Positions 35,427-48,200 of a stretch of DNA of 64,000 nt are shown in pieces. The position numbers and the translations under genes were made by a program. The stretch is from Sordariomycetes sp. S80-01Y (taxonomy: Eukaryota > Ascomycota > Sordariomycetes). The notes beneath the pieces were generated by a model. It saw nothing but the letters and a program-made list of their open reading frames with translations, had not been told where the DNA came from and did not search any database. Each line of letters begins with the position of its first letter. The stretch's first letter is position 1. The stretch spans positions 1,054,001 to 1,118,000 of the forward strand of contig JAXQJY010000027.1 in the NCBI GenBank assembly GCA_037042185.1, given 5' to 3'.

Positions 35427-38400
35427 TCACCACTCCAAGGACATCTTCTCCACCCCCTCCAACATCCCCTTGATGACCGGTGCCGCAACAGCCCTTTCCT
35501 GCCTTACCTTGGCCAACTGTCTCATCCTCGTCCAGAACACAGGGCAATCCTTGCTATCACACGTCACCTCCTCCACAGGCCCGATACCCGAGCAGCCTCT
35601 ACAGATACTCAGCACCTCCTCGTACCTTCTCTCCTCCTTTGTGAGGCGCGACTGCAGGGTGTAGAGCGAGGCGTCGCTCCTCTCTCGACAGGCAGGGCAG
35701 AGTGGGTTGTGGGTCACGCCTGGGTCGGCCGTGAAGCGTTTAGAGCAGACGATGCAGTTCGTGGACCTCATGTATGATTCCAGCGTTGTCTTCCGGCCGC
35801 CGGCCGCGGCCTGGTGGTGTATGCGTTGGACCTTGGGCATCTCGTCGTACCAACCCCTGACGTTCGCACCGACAAGGTTGAATATTCGCTCGAGCGGTGG
35901 GATGAGGTTCTTGGAGATGTAGTACTCCGCGTCGAGCTGCCAGTGGGTGTTGATGAGGAGCTCTTCGGGTGCGACGCAGCGATCGATGAGACGTGCACCG
36001 GGGGCACCAGTAATGACCACGTAAGGTACACGCTCGCCGTATTGAGGTTCTGCGCGGGCGTCCTCAAGCATGCGTCTTGTACTAATCATGGCACCAGCTG
36101 GGGCAGTACCTCTGTCAGAGTACGTTCCCAACTTGACCTCCTTGGCAAAGCAGAAGTCCTGGACCGAGACGGCTCCACGCATGATCTTCTCGCATTGCTT
36201 CTGAAAATACTCCTTAATCTGACTCAAATCGGCAGTCTCAAACAGCATTCGAAGCGTCTTCTCCTCGATCTTCTGTTCGGCAGGGGTGCCGTCCCGCCGG
36301 ACCGTCTCGATACCTTTGGCGTCAAATTCAGGCTTGACTTGATCCTTACTCTCATATTTGTATCCGACGTAGCGCTTCTTCGCCAGTAAAACGCAGGGGT
36401 GGTAAACTTTTTCGAATTTGAGCTTTACGGGTCTCGGGTTCATGTCTGTGATAGCCTTGGCGATTTCGTTGCCAATGTCGAAGGCTTCGTCGCGAGTCTT
36501 GCCTTTGAGATAAACAAAAAGACTGTCAGTATCGCCGTAGACCACCTCGGCACCCCATTTCTCAGTCGCGTGTATGTACGCAATTGCTCGCTCGAGGGTT
36601 TCTCGGCCCGTTTGCACGATGCTGTCTGCTATCTCTGAGCATGGCATGCGGCCCGAGAACGAGGCCGATGTGTAGCCGTAAGTAACATTGGCAAGGAGTT
36701 TGAGGGCAAGCTGTCTGTTGTTGAGGAGCTGCTGGAGTGTTTTGTCACCCTTGTCCTGTTTCATACCGCTCTTCACCATCACCCTTGTTTCCAAGATCTC
36801 CGTGAGCATCTTGGCCAGAAGAGACTTGCGGATCTCAGTTTTGACATACATCATCCCGTTCGGGGCAATATTGATGTAGTCTTTGAGAAGGTTGAGGAGG
36901 CCTTGTTGGCGCCTGTATTCAGTGAACCCCATCTTATTCATACCTCGCCAATTAGTGATGCGCCCTAGGAAGGTAGAGTAGCAGAGGTTGTAGGCGATCA
37001 TGACGCTGGGATATAGACTCTGAAAGTCAAGGACCAGCAGAGGGCTGTTGTAGAAGGCACTCTGTGGTTCCATAACAAGGGGGAGGCATTCCAGGGCGTT
37101 CTGGCCGCCGACTTGCTTGCGATTCGGCGACACGAGCATGAAGTTCTCGGGCTTGGCGATTCTGAACATGATTGACTCGACTTTGAACTGTGAGCCTCGA
37201 GAGAAGACAGAGAAGAAATCCACGCCAAGTAGCCTTGCTTGTTCGCTCGTTCTGGGGATGAGCTCGTTGGCCTCGAGGAGTTCGATATCGAGCTTCGTCC
37301 GAGTCTGGTAGTACCGGAGAAGTTTGGCCAAATCCCGAGTCTTGCCGCTCATGTACCACTGCGTCAGGGTCCTCCAGGAGTGATGCGGAATGCGTCGGTG
37401 AAGTAGGTGCCAGCAGACGTTCTCCATCGTGTACTGCAGTAGGTTGAGCTCTCCACGCATCGCCCGCCAGATATTGATCATGTGTCTCCCAGTCACGCGG
37501 ATAGTGGAAGTTGTGTTAAAACCCCAGCGGTCAGCATCCTTTCCGAACCTGCCGTGAGACTGCGTCTTCATACGAGAGAACTCATCACACAGGTTGTATT
37601 CGTACTTCAGCCGAGCCCGTTCAATCAGATAGCCCCATGAGCTGCCATGAACTTCGTAACCTGTCAGGACGTCGGGATCATGGCTTCGTACAATTTCGAC
37701 AACGCGAACCATGAGATCCAACTCGCTTCCTTCCTCAATGACTTCCGTGGAAGTCTGTTGTTGCATGCGCCGGTGCATCAAACCGTCTGCACTACTGACG
37801 ACAATGCCTGACAGGGTAGCACCCGCTGAGTCCTGACTGGTCAAAGCCACCTCATCTGACTTGACAGTCCAGAACACGCATTGTACCTCGTCTTCTTCAG
37901 GATTGGGTATCAGCTTGCCTCGACTGTTGACGTGGATCTCCAAGCTCATGGTGCTCATGTACTGCGTCTCGTGTTGCACGCTTGTTGACTTCCGCTTCTG
38001 ACTATATGCAAAGCCGTGCTTGTTCTTCGGGGTCGGGCCATCGATTTGAGAGAGATAGCGTTTCTGAGTAAGCATGAGCTGGCGGTCATGCACTCGCCTT
38101 GGCTCTGTCCCCCTGGTCTTCTCGTCCAGCCAGTCTGCAACTTCAGCATATGGCGGAGGTGTCTGGGCAAAGTCCCAGGACCGACATCGTGCTTGTTTGC
38201 TCTGCCACCGTAGCTCCCTTCTCAACGCTGCCTGATCGACAGGCTCTTCCCTCCTGCCATCGTAGACTGCTTGGGATGTTCCCCTAGGGTCGAAATCTGG
38301 GAGAAAGGGTAGAGTGTTGGCCTCTAGGCGATACTCTCGTCCGGCATACTCGCGTGGTCGCGGCGGCACATCTTTCTCTTTGCTATAGTATGCGTCTTGA

Positions 38401-40619
38401 TAGATCATATTGGGCACATTCAGTTGCTGCTGTGATTGCGTGATGTACGTGGCTTCCGGCGGCAACGTCGCGAACACAGCCGTCCTCCTCCCGGTGCCAA
38501 ATTCGGCTATCGCATCTGCGAAATCTTCGACCGTGCCTTGCGTTTGAGTTGCCAGTGGTAAGCTAGGCGGGGAAGAGATGGAAGGGGATGAAGGCAACTG
38601 AGGGTCCGTGGCGGAGTTTGGACCAAATGCAACGTGTTTCCTTGCTGCTGTAGGCGACTCAACACCACCACTCCGAGTATTCCTCTGGCTTTTGACGGCA
38701 GATGGAGGCTGAGTACTAAAATCGATGTGGTCCTTGACAATTGGGTAGTTCAGCCTTCCATCTGGGGTGACTGCCGAGCCTGATGCTTGGGGTGGACTTT
38801 CAAGAGGATTCGCAAGATCTCGCTGCGAGGAAGACCCATCAGCCTGAGCACCATGGGGCTCGTCAACCAAGTCTGCTTCCGTAAGCTGTTGAGGCGAAGT
38901 ATTACCAGCTTTGGTAACCTTGGTTGGGATCGTCTGACGAGACTGCAAGTTGGCATCGTGCAGCGTATTTGTCGACACAGCGGGCTGTTGACGACGTTTT
39001 TTTGCTGGGGCATTACTCATACTTGTAGATCCATGGCGCTTCAGCGCCGGCGTGATAGTCGAGCCTGGCACCTGTGCTTTCGGTGTTCGGCCGACAAAGC
39101 CTTCGTCTTCGGCTGCGTCCAGTAGCTCTTGGCAAATTGGAATTCTTGGCACCTGGCCCGTCTTGAGACCGCTCTTGCACACTCCTCTAATGTCTACACT
39201 GTAAGCTTCGGACCGTGGATGTTGAGATGTATCAGTATGCTTCGACGCCTTGGCAGGTGTTTGGCCCTTCGCCTGGTCCCCGAGTGCTCTTAACGCCTCC
39301 TCGTCCGAGTCGTCGGGGAAAAAGTCCTCATCCCCTTCCTGAAAACGGGTTACCTTGTTCTCGTCGACTTCGATGCTTCCAGAGGGATCGTCATGTCCTT
39401 GAGAAGGATTGGCGGGCGGGCCGAGTGCGGCAATGAGCTTCGACGGATAGAGATCCTCCACAGACTGTAGCGCAGTGTTGACTATGGGTTGGTCGGCATG
39501 GGAGGACACAAATGTATCGAACTCAAGCTGGACTCCTTCCAAAGCTTCTTGCTCCTCGTGGATGAGCTCCTGGATCTTGTCACGATACTCATCCTCGTGG
39601 ATCCAGCCCATTGGTTGCGACTGTCGCGGATCGGCCGACATGGTGACTAAGACTTCGGGTGGGAAGGGGCTACTGCCCTGCTTCGAGAGGTTCATCTGTC
39701 TTTTTCGTCGCTTGGTTTCGTCGCGCCACAGCCCGGCCATACTGGACACCAACTTCAAATCGTTCGGTAGCGGGTCTTTACGCTCCACAAAGTCGTGATG
39801 CAGAGGGCGTTCCTTGATTGACCTCCGGTTGAGTATGTCTTGAACACACAGGTCGACTTCAATCGAGCAGTGGCTCACCCGTGGCAAACCAGGATCGTCT
39901 GTCACCTGCTCAGGGGTTACCGACTGGCTATGCCAGAGATGTTGGGAATGCGTTCCGTCGTTGTACTCTGGCACAGGGGATCGAAAGTCTGTCTTGCAGC
40001 TATCAAGATAGTCGCAGCCGTACAAGTTGTAGTCAATCATGAACTGCAGCAGGTACTGTAAGTGCGCTTCGTAGGGTTGAAATCTGCGTTTCATAATGAC
40101 CCCTTGCTGAAGTAGATCGGCCAGACGTGTCATTACAACAGGATTGAACATATAGACTTTCAGAAAATTCCGATAGCCGACGTGAAACCCGTAGAAAGGG
40201 ACTCCTTTGACGAGGGTGATGCGAGCCACGAACTTCGCATTATCGCCGTAATGGTCCCGCCGATAGCTCACGGCTAGTGCATGATCGATGGACAAGTGAA
40301 GGCGGTAGATAAAGGCTCCAACTGTAATGTTGGTCAGAATAGCGATTTAGTATCCTGACGATCCCGCGAGCCTACCTTGCTCAGGGTCCAAGCTGCCCTC
40401 ATACTCGACGTACAAGTATGGAAACGCGCCGTGAATGTGAGCGCACACCTTCTGACCTGTCTCGGTCGACCCGAAGACTCTCACAACCGGCACTTTCGGC
40501 CCTCTAGCAAGTTTATCAGAACGAACATCGTTCTGAAGCTGAGGGTCGTAACGCGTCGGTGTTGCTTGGTAGTGGTCGATGCAATTCAGCCTGACCCGGA
40601 ACAGGTCCATGTCCTTCAT
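35427..40619 (-). CDS. REV3: DNA polymerase zeta catalytic subunit REV3
   Basis: Exons are 40619-40376 and 40321-35427, giving 1,712 aa; the 54-nt intron is phase 1. The N-terminus (F-R-V-R-L-N-C-I-D-H-Y) and R-R-F-Q-P-Y-E-A-H-L-Q-Y-L-L-Q match family B polymerase zeta. A long disordered middle part covers about 280-770. Polymerase motif A is D-F-Q-S-L-Y-P-S at about 1181, motif B includes N-V-T-Y-G-Y, and motif C is Y-G-D-T-D-S at about 1343. The C-terminus has two cysteine clusters (about 1600-1670; C-I-V-C...C-P-A-C and C-R-G-C...C-D...C); in B-family polymerases the second holds an Fe-S cluster binding accessory subunits. Role: translesion synthesis in the nucleus. Divergent from SLU7. 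Confidence 0.95.
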
Positions 40620-41029
40620 GCCGCACCTCCATTGGGGATACTCATCGGCCAGTCACGAGCATTCCGAGCTCGGCTGTACGTTCAAGCTCTTCAGGGTGCA
40701 GAAAAAGAAGACGCAGAGGCTGCGAACTAATATGATGAAGCTTTCAGCGGGTTCAGAGGATGACGCGACAGAGTGACGCCATTGCCAGTGGCGCGTTGAA
40801 GGGATCGCGACATCACGTGCTATCGATAAGCAGTCGATTTGATGCTTAGTACATTTTAGAGCTTGAACTCGCAAACAATCAACTCCCCAAACCCAACGGC
40901 AGCACTTTCGCCTCCACAAAATCCTCGCATCGCAAGCACCTCTCCGAAGTACTGGCTGCCGTGCACAAGCTGTTCGGAATACGTCATCCACTCAGCATCC
41001 CCGTTGAAGGCTAAGCGCAAAACATCACC
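40620..41029. promoter_or_regulatory. Divergent promoter of REV3 and SLU7
   Basis: Only 410 bases separate the two start codons, so both promoters and leaders share this stretch. A CACGTG-less ATCACGTG-like element (TCACGTGC) lies near 40813. No clear TATA box is seen, as is usual for housekeeping genes. Confidence 0.45.
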
Positions 41030-42412
41030 ATGGCGGGACCGCCAAACGCACCGCCGACGAAAGAGACGGGCGCCGCGAATAAAGAAGAGAACATCTACAT
41101 TCCCTCATTCATCAGCAAAAAGCCCTTCTACGCTGGCGAGGATGGCGACGACAATGACTATCTGCAGCATCAACGGCGCGAACAGAAGAAACAAGACTCG
41201 AAATGGTACGACCGCGGGAGAAAGGCTGGCCCGGCCGCCACAAAATACCGAAAGGGCGCATGCGAAAACTGCGGAGCGATGACGCACAAGGCAAAGGACT
41301 GCTTAAGTCGGCCAAGAGCGAAGGGCGCAAAGTGGACAGGCAAGGATATCCAGGCAGACGAGGTGGTGCAGGATCTGAACCTCGGGTGGGATGCGAAGCG
41401 TGATAGGTGGAATGGTTATGATGCTAGCGAATACAAGAACGTCGTGGAGGACTTCAATCAGATGGAGGCGTTGCGGAAGCAAGCTGCCGGTGCCAACGAG
41501 GAGGACGGAGAGGATGGCGACAAGTACGCCGAGGAGAACGATATGAGCAAACACCAGAGCACGGCCACGAGACAGCTGCGTTTACGGGAAGACACGGCTA
41601 AGTATCTTCTCAATCTTGATACCGAATCCGCGACGTACGACCCGAAAACACGATCACTAGTCAACGGAGGCGCAACGAAGGACAAGGCCGGGGAGTTATA
41701 CGCTGAAGAGGGCTATATGAGGTCGACGGGAGACGCCGGGGCTTTTGAAAATGCTCAGAAGTACGCCTGGGAGGCTCAAGAGAAGGCTGGTGACACCTCG
41801 CAGCATTTGCAGGCCAACCCAACAGCCGGAGAGTTCTACCGGAAAAAGGAGATGGAGGAGGCAGAAAAGAGACGAGCCGAAAAGGAGAAGGCTCTTCACG
41901 AGAAGTATGGCGGGGGTGATCAGAAGGCCATGCCAGCGGCTTTACGCAGCATGGCTATCACCGAGTCTGAGCAATTCGTCGAGTACGACGAGGCAGGGTT
42001 GATCAAGGGCGCCCCGAAGAAGGCTGCGAAATCAAAGTACTCAGAGGATGTTCTCGTTAACAACCACACATCGATCTGGGGCAGCTGGTGGGCGAATTTC
42101 AAATGGGGATATGCATGTTGTCATTCGTACATCAAGAACAGCTATTGTACTGGAGAGGAGGGCAAGCAGGCCTGGGAGGCAGCGGAGCAGCAACGGACAG
42201 GTGCCAATCTGATAGAAGAGGCCCCTCTTGAGGAAGAGGAGACTAAGGAAATTGTTCCGGTGAAGGAGGAAGAAAAACCCAAAAAACGAAAACAAGAGGA
42301 GCTGTTCAACGGTTCGACTGAGGCTGAGATGGATGAGTATTGTCGGAAGAGGGTAGCAGCGGATGACCCTATGGCTAAGCACTTGGGAAAGGACGAGTTG
42401 ATAGAGCAATAA
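41030..42412 (+). CDS. SLU7: Pre-mRNA-splicing factor SLU7
   Basis: This is an intronless 460-aa gene. The N-terminus has the typical [12 protein letters not shown], then a CCHC zinc knuckle (C78, C81, H86, C91: [14 protein letters not shown]). Next comes [17 protein letters not shown], a signature of the family. A lysine/glutamate-rich region and S-I-W-G-S-W-W follow, ending with the Y-C-R-K-R segment. Slu7 acts in the second catalytic step of splicing, helping choose the 3' splice site. It is a second splicing gene in this window besides CWC24, without evidence for co-regulation. Confidence 0.96.
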   Translation: MAGPPNAPPTKETGAANKEENIYIPSFISKKPFYAGEDGDDNDYLQHQRREQKKQDSKWYDRGRKAGPAATKYRKGACENCGAMTHKAKDCLSRPRAKGAKWTGKDIQADEVVQDLNLGWDAKRDRWNGYDASEYKNVVEDFNQMEALRKQAAGANEEDGEDGDKYAEENDMSKHQSTATRQLRLREDTAKYLLNLDTESATYDPKTRSLVNGGATKDKAGELYAEEGYMRSTGDAGAFENAQKYAWEAQEKAGDTSQHLQANPTAGEFYRKKEMEEAEKRRAEKEKALHEKYGGGDQKAMPAALRSMAITESEQFVEYDEAGLIKGAPKKAAKSKYSEDVLVNNHTSIWGSWWANFKWGYACCHSYIKNSYCTGEEGKQAWEAAEQQRTGANLIEEAPLEEEETKEIVPVKEEEKPKKRKQEELFNGSTEAEMDEYCRKRVAADDPMAKHLGKDELIEQ

Positions 42413-42713
42413 CGCCAACTACTTTGCATTCTGAAGCTGTGACTTCAGCGTGCATAAATTTCCTCGACTGTCTCCACGTAACTAGTATCGGACGATCCCC
42501 GTTACGAGGTTGAATTGCATGGCACGCGAAGTCACATTCACGAATTTGGGGGGCCTTGATCTTGTCTTCATCGCATCGTGGGCGAAAATCATTCCATTTT
42601 GTCCTCTGACGAACGCCGCTACTATGACGAGAAACCGTAATCCATAAGTGGTATCCCTTCCAACCAGTCTTCCGGACGCGAAAGGGCAGCCATAATCACA
42701 AATGCTTAGGCAT
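42413..42713. other. Convergent 3' flanks of SLU7 and RPS9
   Basis: The 301 bases hold the two 3' untranslated regions. An AT-rich end follows each stop. No gene is seen; the minus-strand frame across 42482-42889 is a shadow of RPS9. Confidence 0.5.
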
Positions 42714-43416
42714 TTACTCGTCATCCTCCTCCTCCTCCTCACCGTCACCGCCCTCGGCGGCCTTGGCCTTCTTTCTGCGGACACGGCCGGGGCGACCGCC
42801 GCCGAACGGCGAGGTGAGAGCGAAGTCGATGTGCTTCTGGGAGTCGAGACGGACGATGAAAGAAGGCACGTTGACGATCTGCTTGCCAACGCGGATGTGG
42901 CGCTGACGGATCAGGACACGGGCGTGGTGGATGGACTTGGCAAGACCGAGCTTGTAGACACAGGTCTGGAGACGACGCTCCAAGAAATCCTCAATCTTCA
43001 AGGCCAGGACGTAATCGAGCTTCATGCGGGACTCGTCGAGGACACCGACACGGACGAGACGGCGAATGAGAGCATTGCCTTCGAACAGACGCTTGGGGTC
43101 CTTCTCGTCGAGGGTAAGAAGCTGACTGCAAAAGAATTAGCAACTCTCCACGTTTCATAGGACTCTGGGGGACCAACCGGGCAGCACGACGAATCTTGGA
43201 CAGAGTCAGACCGACTCGCCAGACCTCACGCTTGTTGCGGAGGCCATACTCGCCAACGAGCTTCAACTCAGAGTCCCTGTTATACAATCAGTCTTTGGTC
43301 ACAACGACTTAAACAGAGTCAAGCTCTAGTTCAGTGGCCGGTGATACTGACAATCGAGCGGCCTCGAAAGGACGGCGAGGGACACGCGAGGTCTTCGAAT
43401 ACGCGCGAGGAGGCAT
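42714..43416 (-). CDS. RPS9: 40S ribosomal protein S9 (uS4)
   Basis: Exons are 43416-43352, 43276-43178 and 43125-42714, giving 191 aa; introns are 75 and 52 nt with the uncommon donors GTCAGT and GTTGGT, and all phases agree. The product starts [11 protein letters not shown] and continues with [15 protein letters not shown]. The S4 RNA-binding domain includes R-R-L-Q-T and [10 protein letters not shown]-like sequence ([11 protein letters not shown]). The tail is Lys-rich then Glu-rich. The length equals the family norm. The base before the ATG follows a CATTACAG acceptor, so a 60-nt intron (43477-43418, GTGAGT donor) probably lies in the leader, as is common in ribosomal protein genes. uS4 is a primary binder of 18S rRNA. 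Confidence 0.95.
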
Positions 43417-43807
43417 CCTGTAATGATGTTAGAGGTGTTCGCAGACAATTATTGAGGAATTGAGGGGTTGCACTCACTTGGCTTGCTCCTGTGGTTAGTT
43501 GACTTGCGGATGCAAACTTTCGAGATGGGCAGAAGTTCGTGAAGTGAAGCTGTGGGGTGGTGATTTTTCGCGATCACTGATCACGTGTGTAGCCAAAATC
43601 CAACCCTAAGAGTCGGGTCGCGCCTGCCCCGCAGCGACTTGCCCTACGCGGCTCCCGCCAAAATGCACGAACTTTTCGGAATAACTCGCCTCCGCCCGCA
43701 CAAGCTGCAGAGGAAATCCACAACACCAAAGTGAAGGCTCGACATCCGCCAATTTTGACAACGACCATCACGACGATTTCCCCCGGCACCACGACAACAA
43801 CGACGCC
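43417..43807. promoter_or_regulatory. Shared promoter of the divergent RPS9/RPL21 pair
   Basis: Two ribosomal protein genes diverge from 391 bases. An AACCCTA element (CAACCCTAAG, 43601-43610), like the Tbf1-type box found at ribosomal protein promoters in many fungi, sits about midway. A palindromic CACGTG E-box (43582-43587, Cbf1-type) lies 20 bases away. A likely leader intron of RPS9 occupies 43418-43477. The factors are inferred from motif likeness only. Confidence 0.55.
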
Positions 43808-44452
43808 ATGGGTCACTCTTACGGAAAGCGTGCGGGCACCCGCGTATGTCGAACCTCGAATTTACGATCCGACGACCATTGCTAACTTTCTGCAGTATGC
43901 CTTCAGCAGGGACTTCCGCAAGAAGGGTATGATCAACCTGAGCACCTACTTGCGCCAGTACCGGTTAGTAGCGACGATGACGAACCACGGCGAGAACGAA
44001 GGGCTGACGGAAGGACAGTGTCGGTGACATCGTAGACATCAAGGTCAACGGTGCTCAGCAGAAGGGGTAAGGCATCCGCATTTCGATGGTGGGGGTTTAC
44101 CGAAGTTGACAATTTGGACAGTCTTCCCTACAAGGTCTACCACGGCAAGACCGGTGTCATCTACAACGTCACCAAGTCCGCCGTCGGTGTCATCATCCAC
44201 AAGAAGGTCTGGGGATCCTACATCGAGAAGCGCATCAACGTCCGCCTCGAGCACATCCAGCCCTCCGGCTCCCGTGACGACTTCCTGCGCCGAGTCAAGG
44301 AGAACGCTCAGAAGAAGAAGGACGCCCGCGCCGCCGGCGAGTCCGTCCAAGTCAAGCGCCTGCCCGCCCAGCCCCGTGAGGCTCACACCCTGTCGCTCAC
44401 CGACAACCCGCCTGAGACCCTCGTCCCTCTGGCGTACGAGACAACGATTTAG
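43808..44452 (+). CDS. RPL21: 60S ribosomal protein L21 (eL21)
   Basis: Exons are 43808-43843, 43896-43963, 44019-44066 and 44122-44452, giving 160 aa, the exact family length. Introns are 52-55 nt; the second has a GTTAGT donor and the CTGAC branch. The product reads M-G-H-S-Y-G-K-R-A-G-T-R, then Y-A-F-S-R-D-F-R-K-K-G, V-G-D-I-V-D-I-K-V-N-G, and Y-K-V-Y-H-G-K-T-G, all hallmark eL21 sequence. It is a structural protein of the large ribosomal subunit. Early introns in the first third of the gene are typical of fungal ribosomal protein genes. It is divergently paired with RPS9. Confidence 0.96.
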
Positions 44453-45239
44453 AGTGGGATTGGGAAAAGTGTTGTGGTTCTTGCGTCTATTTTCTTGAGG
44501 TGTTACGTCCGGATGGGAAAGAAATGAGCATGGCCAGGGTCTGCATTTCGGTGTCTATAGGGAATAAGATGACCCAATGATACCTCGTCTGCCGCGCACT
44601 TGTTGTGATGATGAATGACGAGGCCGCAACGGTCGTCCAAGCTGCTAACACGGCTCTTGTGAACCAGCCGAGGGCAATTAGGACGAGACCATGTCACATT
44701 GCTCTGAAAGTAGGTGTCAGGGGAGGCAGCTTTGCAGCCTGCTTGGCGGCCACCTCCCGCCACAGCAGCCTTCTAGTGCCTTAGAATAACATCAAATCCT
44801 CATTGAGGCCTGAATCTATGCTTGTTGCCTATCCCTTAATCGTAGCCCATACTGTTCCTTAACAATGGCATTGGTGAAAACCATGAGTGAGCGCCGAGCG
44901 GCCCGGAATTTCCAACCCCCGGCCGTACGGCGTGGCGTCCCACCATGACGGAGCTCCACGCAGGCTTGCTGCCCAGCCACGGAGCTGTCGCATGCTGATG
45001 AGTTGCTTCGTCAACGGCTGACGACACTTAACCTTCCCACTTCCCGTCGCTATCGTTTTCTTCTCTGTCTTTCGGCCGAGCACATTCCCTGCATACACGT
45101 CAGCGATTTCTGCTTGATCGAGCTACACTCCCGGCATCTGCGCTCTGGGGTGTGCTCCAACTTTAAAACACCCGCCAACCTGGTGCACCCCTTTATCGTT
45201 GCTCCAACCGCAGGCGAGCTGCGGTCTCGAGAGCCCGCA
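44453..45239. other. RPL21 3' flank and SLA2 promoter
   Basis: The 787 bases lie between tandem genes. No coding frame is supported. The part just before 45240 is C-rich with CTTTA and CACCC elements, consistent with the SLA2 leader. Confidence 0.45.
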
Positions 45240-48200
45240 ATGACGTCCCTTCGAAGCACGGAGCATACGAAGTTAGTCTCTGATCATAAACGATGCAGCT
45301 GCGAGCTGTTGGCTGTGACCGGCGCACGCTGACCCTTGCGCGACTAGGACCGACCAGGAGCTTGCCATCAACATCCGCAAGGCTACCAACAACGAAGAGA
45401 TCTCTCCGAAGCGCAAGCATGTGCGCGCATGCATTGTGTACACATGGGACCACAAGTCTTCGCAGGCCTTCTGGGCGGGCATCAAGGTGTAAGTGTTACC
45501 GGGTGCTTAACAAGTTTCATGCGCTGACTGTGTTCAAGCCAGCCCGTGATGGCGGACGAGGTGCAGACCTTCAAGGCCTTGATCACGATCCACCGAGTCC
45601 TTCAAGAAGGCCATATTGTGGCTCTTCGCGAAGCCATGGCGCACCGCAACTGGATCGATAGCTTGAAGCGCGGCATGACCGGCGAGGGTGTCCGTGGCTA
45701 CGGCCCCTTGATCCACGAATACGTCTACTACATTCTTGCGAAGCTCGCCTTCCACCAAGCGCATCAAGAGTTCAACGGCACCTACGAGTACGAGGAGTAT
45801 ATCAGCTTGAAAGCGATCAACGACCCGAACGAAGGTTACGAGACGATCACCGATCTCATGGCGCTGCAAGATAAGATTGAACAATTCCAAAAGTTGATTT
45901 TCTCCCACTTCAGGCATGTCGGGAACAACGAGTGCCGGATCTCTGCGCTGGTGCCCTTGGTCCAGGAGAGCTACGGTATCTACAAGTTCATCACCAGCAT
46001 GTTGCGGGCGATGCACTCCAGTAAGCAGCCTTGGTGGAACGACTCAAACTTGTACTGACCATTTCAGTCACCGGCGACGATGATGCACTGGCCCCTTTGC
46101 GCGAACGATACGATGCCCAACACTACCGTCTCGTCAAGTTCTACTACGAGTGCTCCAACCTCCGGTATCTCACCAGCTTGATCACCATTCCCAAGCTGCC
46201 TCAAGACGCACCCAACCTGTTGGCCGAGGATGAATCCGCACCGGCGCTACCAGCCCGCCCAAAGCAGGAAATCGAGCGCCGGCCGACACCCCCGGTCGAA
46301 CCCAAGACCGACGAGCCAGACGAGATCTCAGAGTTCTGGAAGGGCGAGTTGGACCGACAGAACCGGGAATACGAGGAGCAGCAGCGGGTCATGGAGGAGA
46401 GGCAGCAGGCGCAAATGCTTGCGCAACAGCAGGCTCAGATGCAAGCGCAGCGTGACTTCGAGGAGCAACAACGGCGTCTGGCAGAGCAGCAGCAGCGAGA
46501 GCAGGAGGCGCTGATGGCACAGCAATCACAATGGCAGACACAAGGCCGTCTTGCTGAGCTGGAGCGGGAGAACTTAAATGCACGTGCCCAGTACGAGCGC
46601 GATCAGCTTATGCTCCAGCAGTACGATCAGCGAGTGAAGGCTCTCGAGGGTGAGCTCTCGCAGATCTCCAACAGTCTGGGCCAGCAAATGTCGAGCAGAG
46701 ATGAGCAGATCCAGGCTCTTCAAGAGCAGGTCAATACGTGGCGAACCAAGTATGAGTCTTTGGCGAAGCTGTACTCCCAGCTGCGTCAGGAGCATTTGGA
46801 TCTACTCCAAAAGTTCAAGGCTGTGCAGCTCAAGGCTGCCAGCGCACAGGAGGCCATTGACAAGCGGGAGAAGCTGGAGCGCGAGATTAAGACGAAGAAC
46901 CTGGAGCTGGCCGATATGATAAGGGAGCGAGACCGCGCACTCCATGAGAAGGACAGGGGCGCGGGTGCCAACAAGGACGAACTCGAGAAGCTCCAGCGCG
47001 AGTTACGTATGGCCAACGACCGGGCTGACAATCTCGAGCGTAGCAAGGGCAACGAGCTTTCCATCATGTTGGCCAAGTACAACCGCGAAATGTCTGACCT
47101 CGAGGAGGCTCTGCGTACCAAGTCGAAGCAACTCGACGAGGCGCACTCCCGGGCTCGTGACGGCAGTTCAGACTTGGAGCAGCTGCTGCGTGACAAGGAG
47201 GAGGAGCTTGAGGTGTACAAGGCCGGCATGGACCAGACACTGGTGGAGCTGCACAACTTGCAGAACAACCAGGGCGAGACCGATACAGCGCTGGACGGTC
47301 AGATCGACGCTCTTATCATGGCCAACTTGGACAAGATCAACGACATAATCGACTCCGTCCTCCAGTCTGGCATCGCCCGCGTAGACGACGCGCTCTACGA
47401 GATGGACTCGAATATGCAAGCTGGTAACCAGAACGCCTCGCCCTCTTACGTGCTTTCACAGATCGAGAAGGCAACATCGAGCGCGATGGAATTTGCGACG
47501 GCTTTCAACAACTTCATTGCAGACGGACCTAATGCTACCCACGCTGACGTGATCAAGGCAATCAGCGTCTTTGCTGGTTCTATCGCCGACGTTTGCAGCA
47601 ACACCAAGGGTCTGAGTCGTCTGGCTACCGATGACAAGAAGAACGACTCGCTCATGGGCGGCGCGCGCCAAGCAGCACTTTCTTCGATCAACTTCTTCAG
47701 GGGCCTCCAGAGCTTCCGCTTGGAAGGGATGGAGCCTCTGCAGAAGACCGACGTGGTCATCAACAGCAACAACGACGTGCAGATGAACCTTCAAAAGCTC
47801 AACAAGATGGTGGAAGCTTTTGCTCCGGGCTTTGGCAAACTCACTAACAACAAGGGCGACATTGGTGATCTCGTCGACTCCGAGCTCAACAAGGCAGCCG
47901 ACGCCATCGCCGCCGCGGCCCAACGCCTTGCAAAACTCAAGAACAAGCCCCGCGACGGCTACTCGACGTACGACCTCAAGGTCCACGACTCCATCCTCGA
48001 CTCTGCACAGGCCATCACCAACGCCATCGCAGAGCTCATTCGCGCCGCCACCAAGACGCAGCAGGAGATCGTGCAAGCGGGCCGCGGCTCGTCCTCCCGC
48101 ACAGCCTTTTACAAGAAGAACAACCGCTGGACAGAGGGTCTCATCAGCGCAGCAAAGGCTGTGGCGTCTTCTACCAACACTCTCATCGAGACGGCAGACG

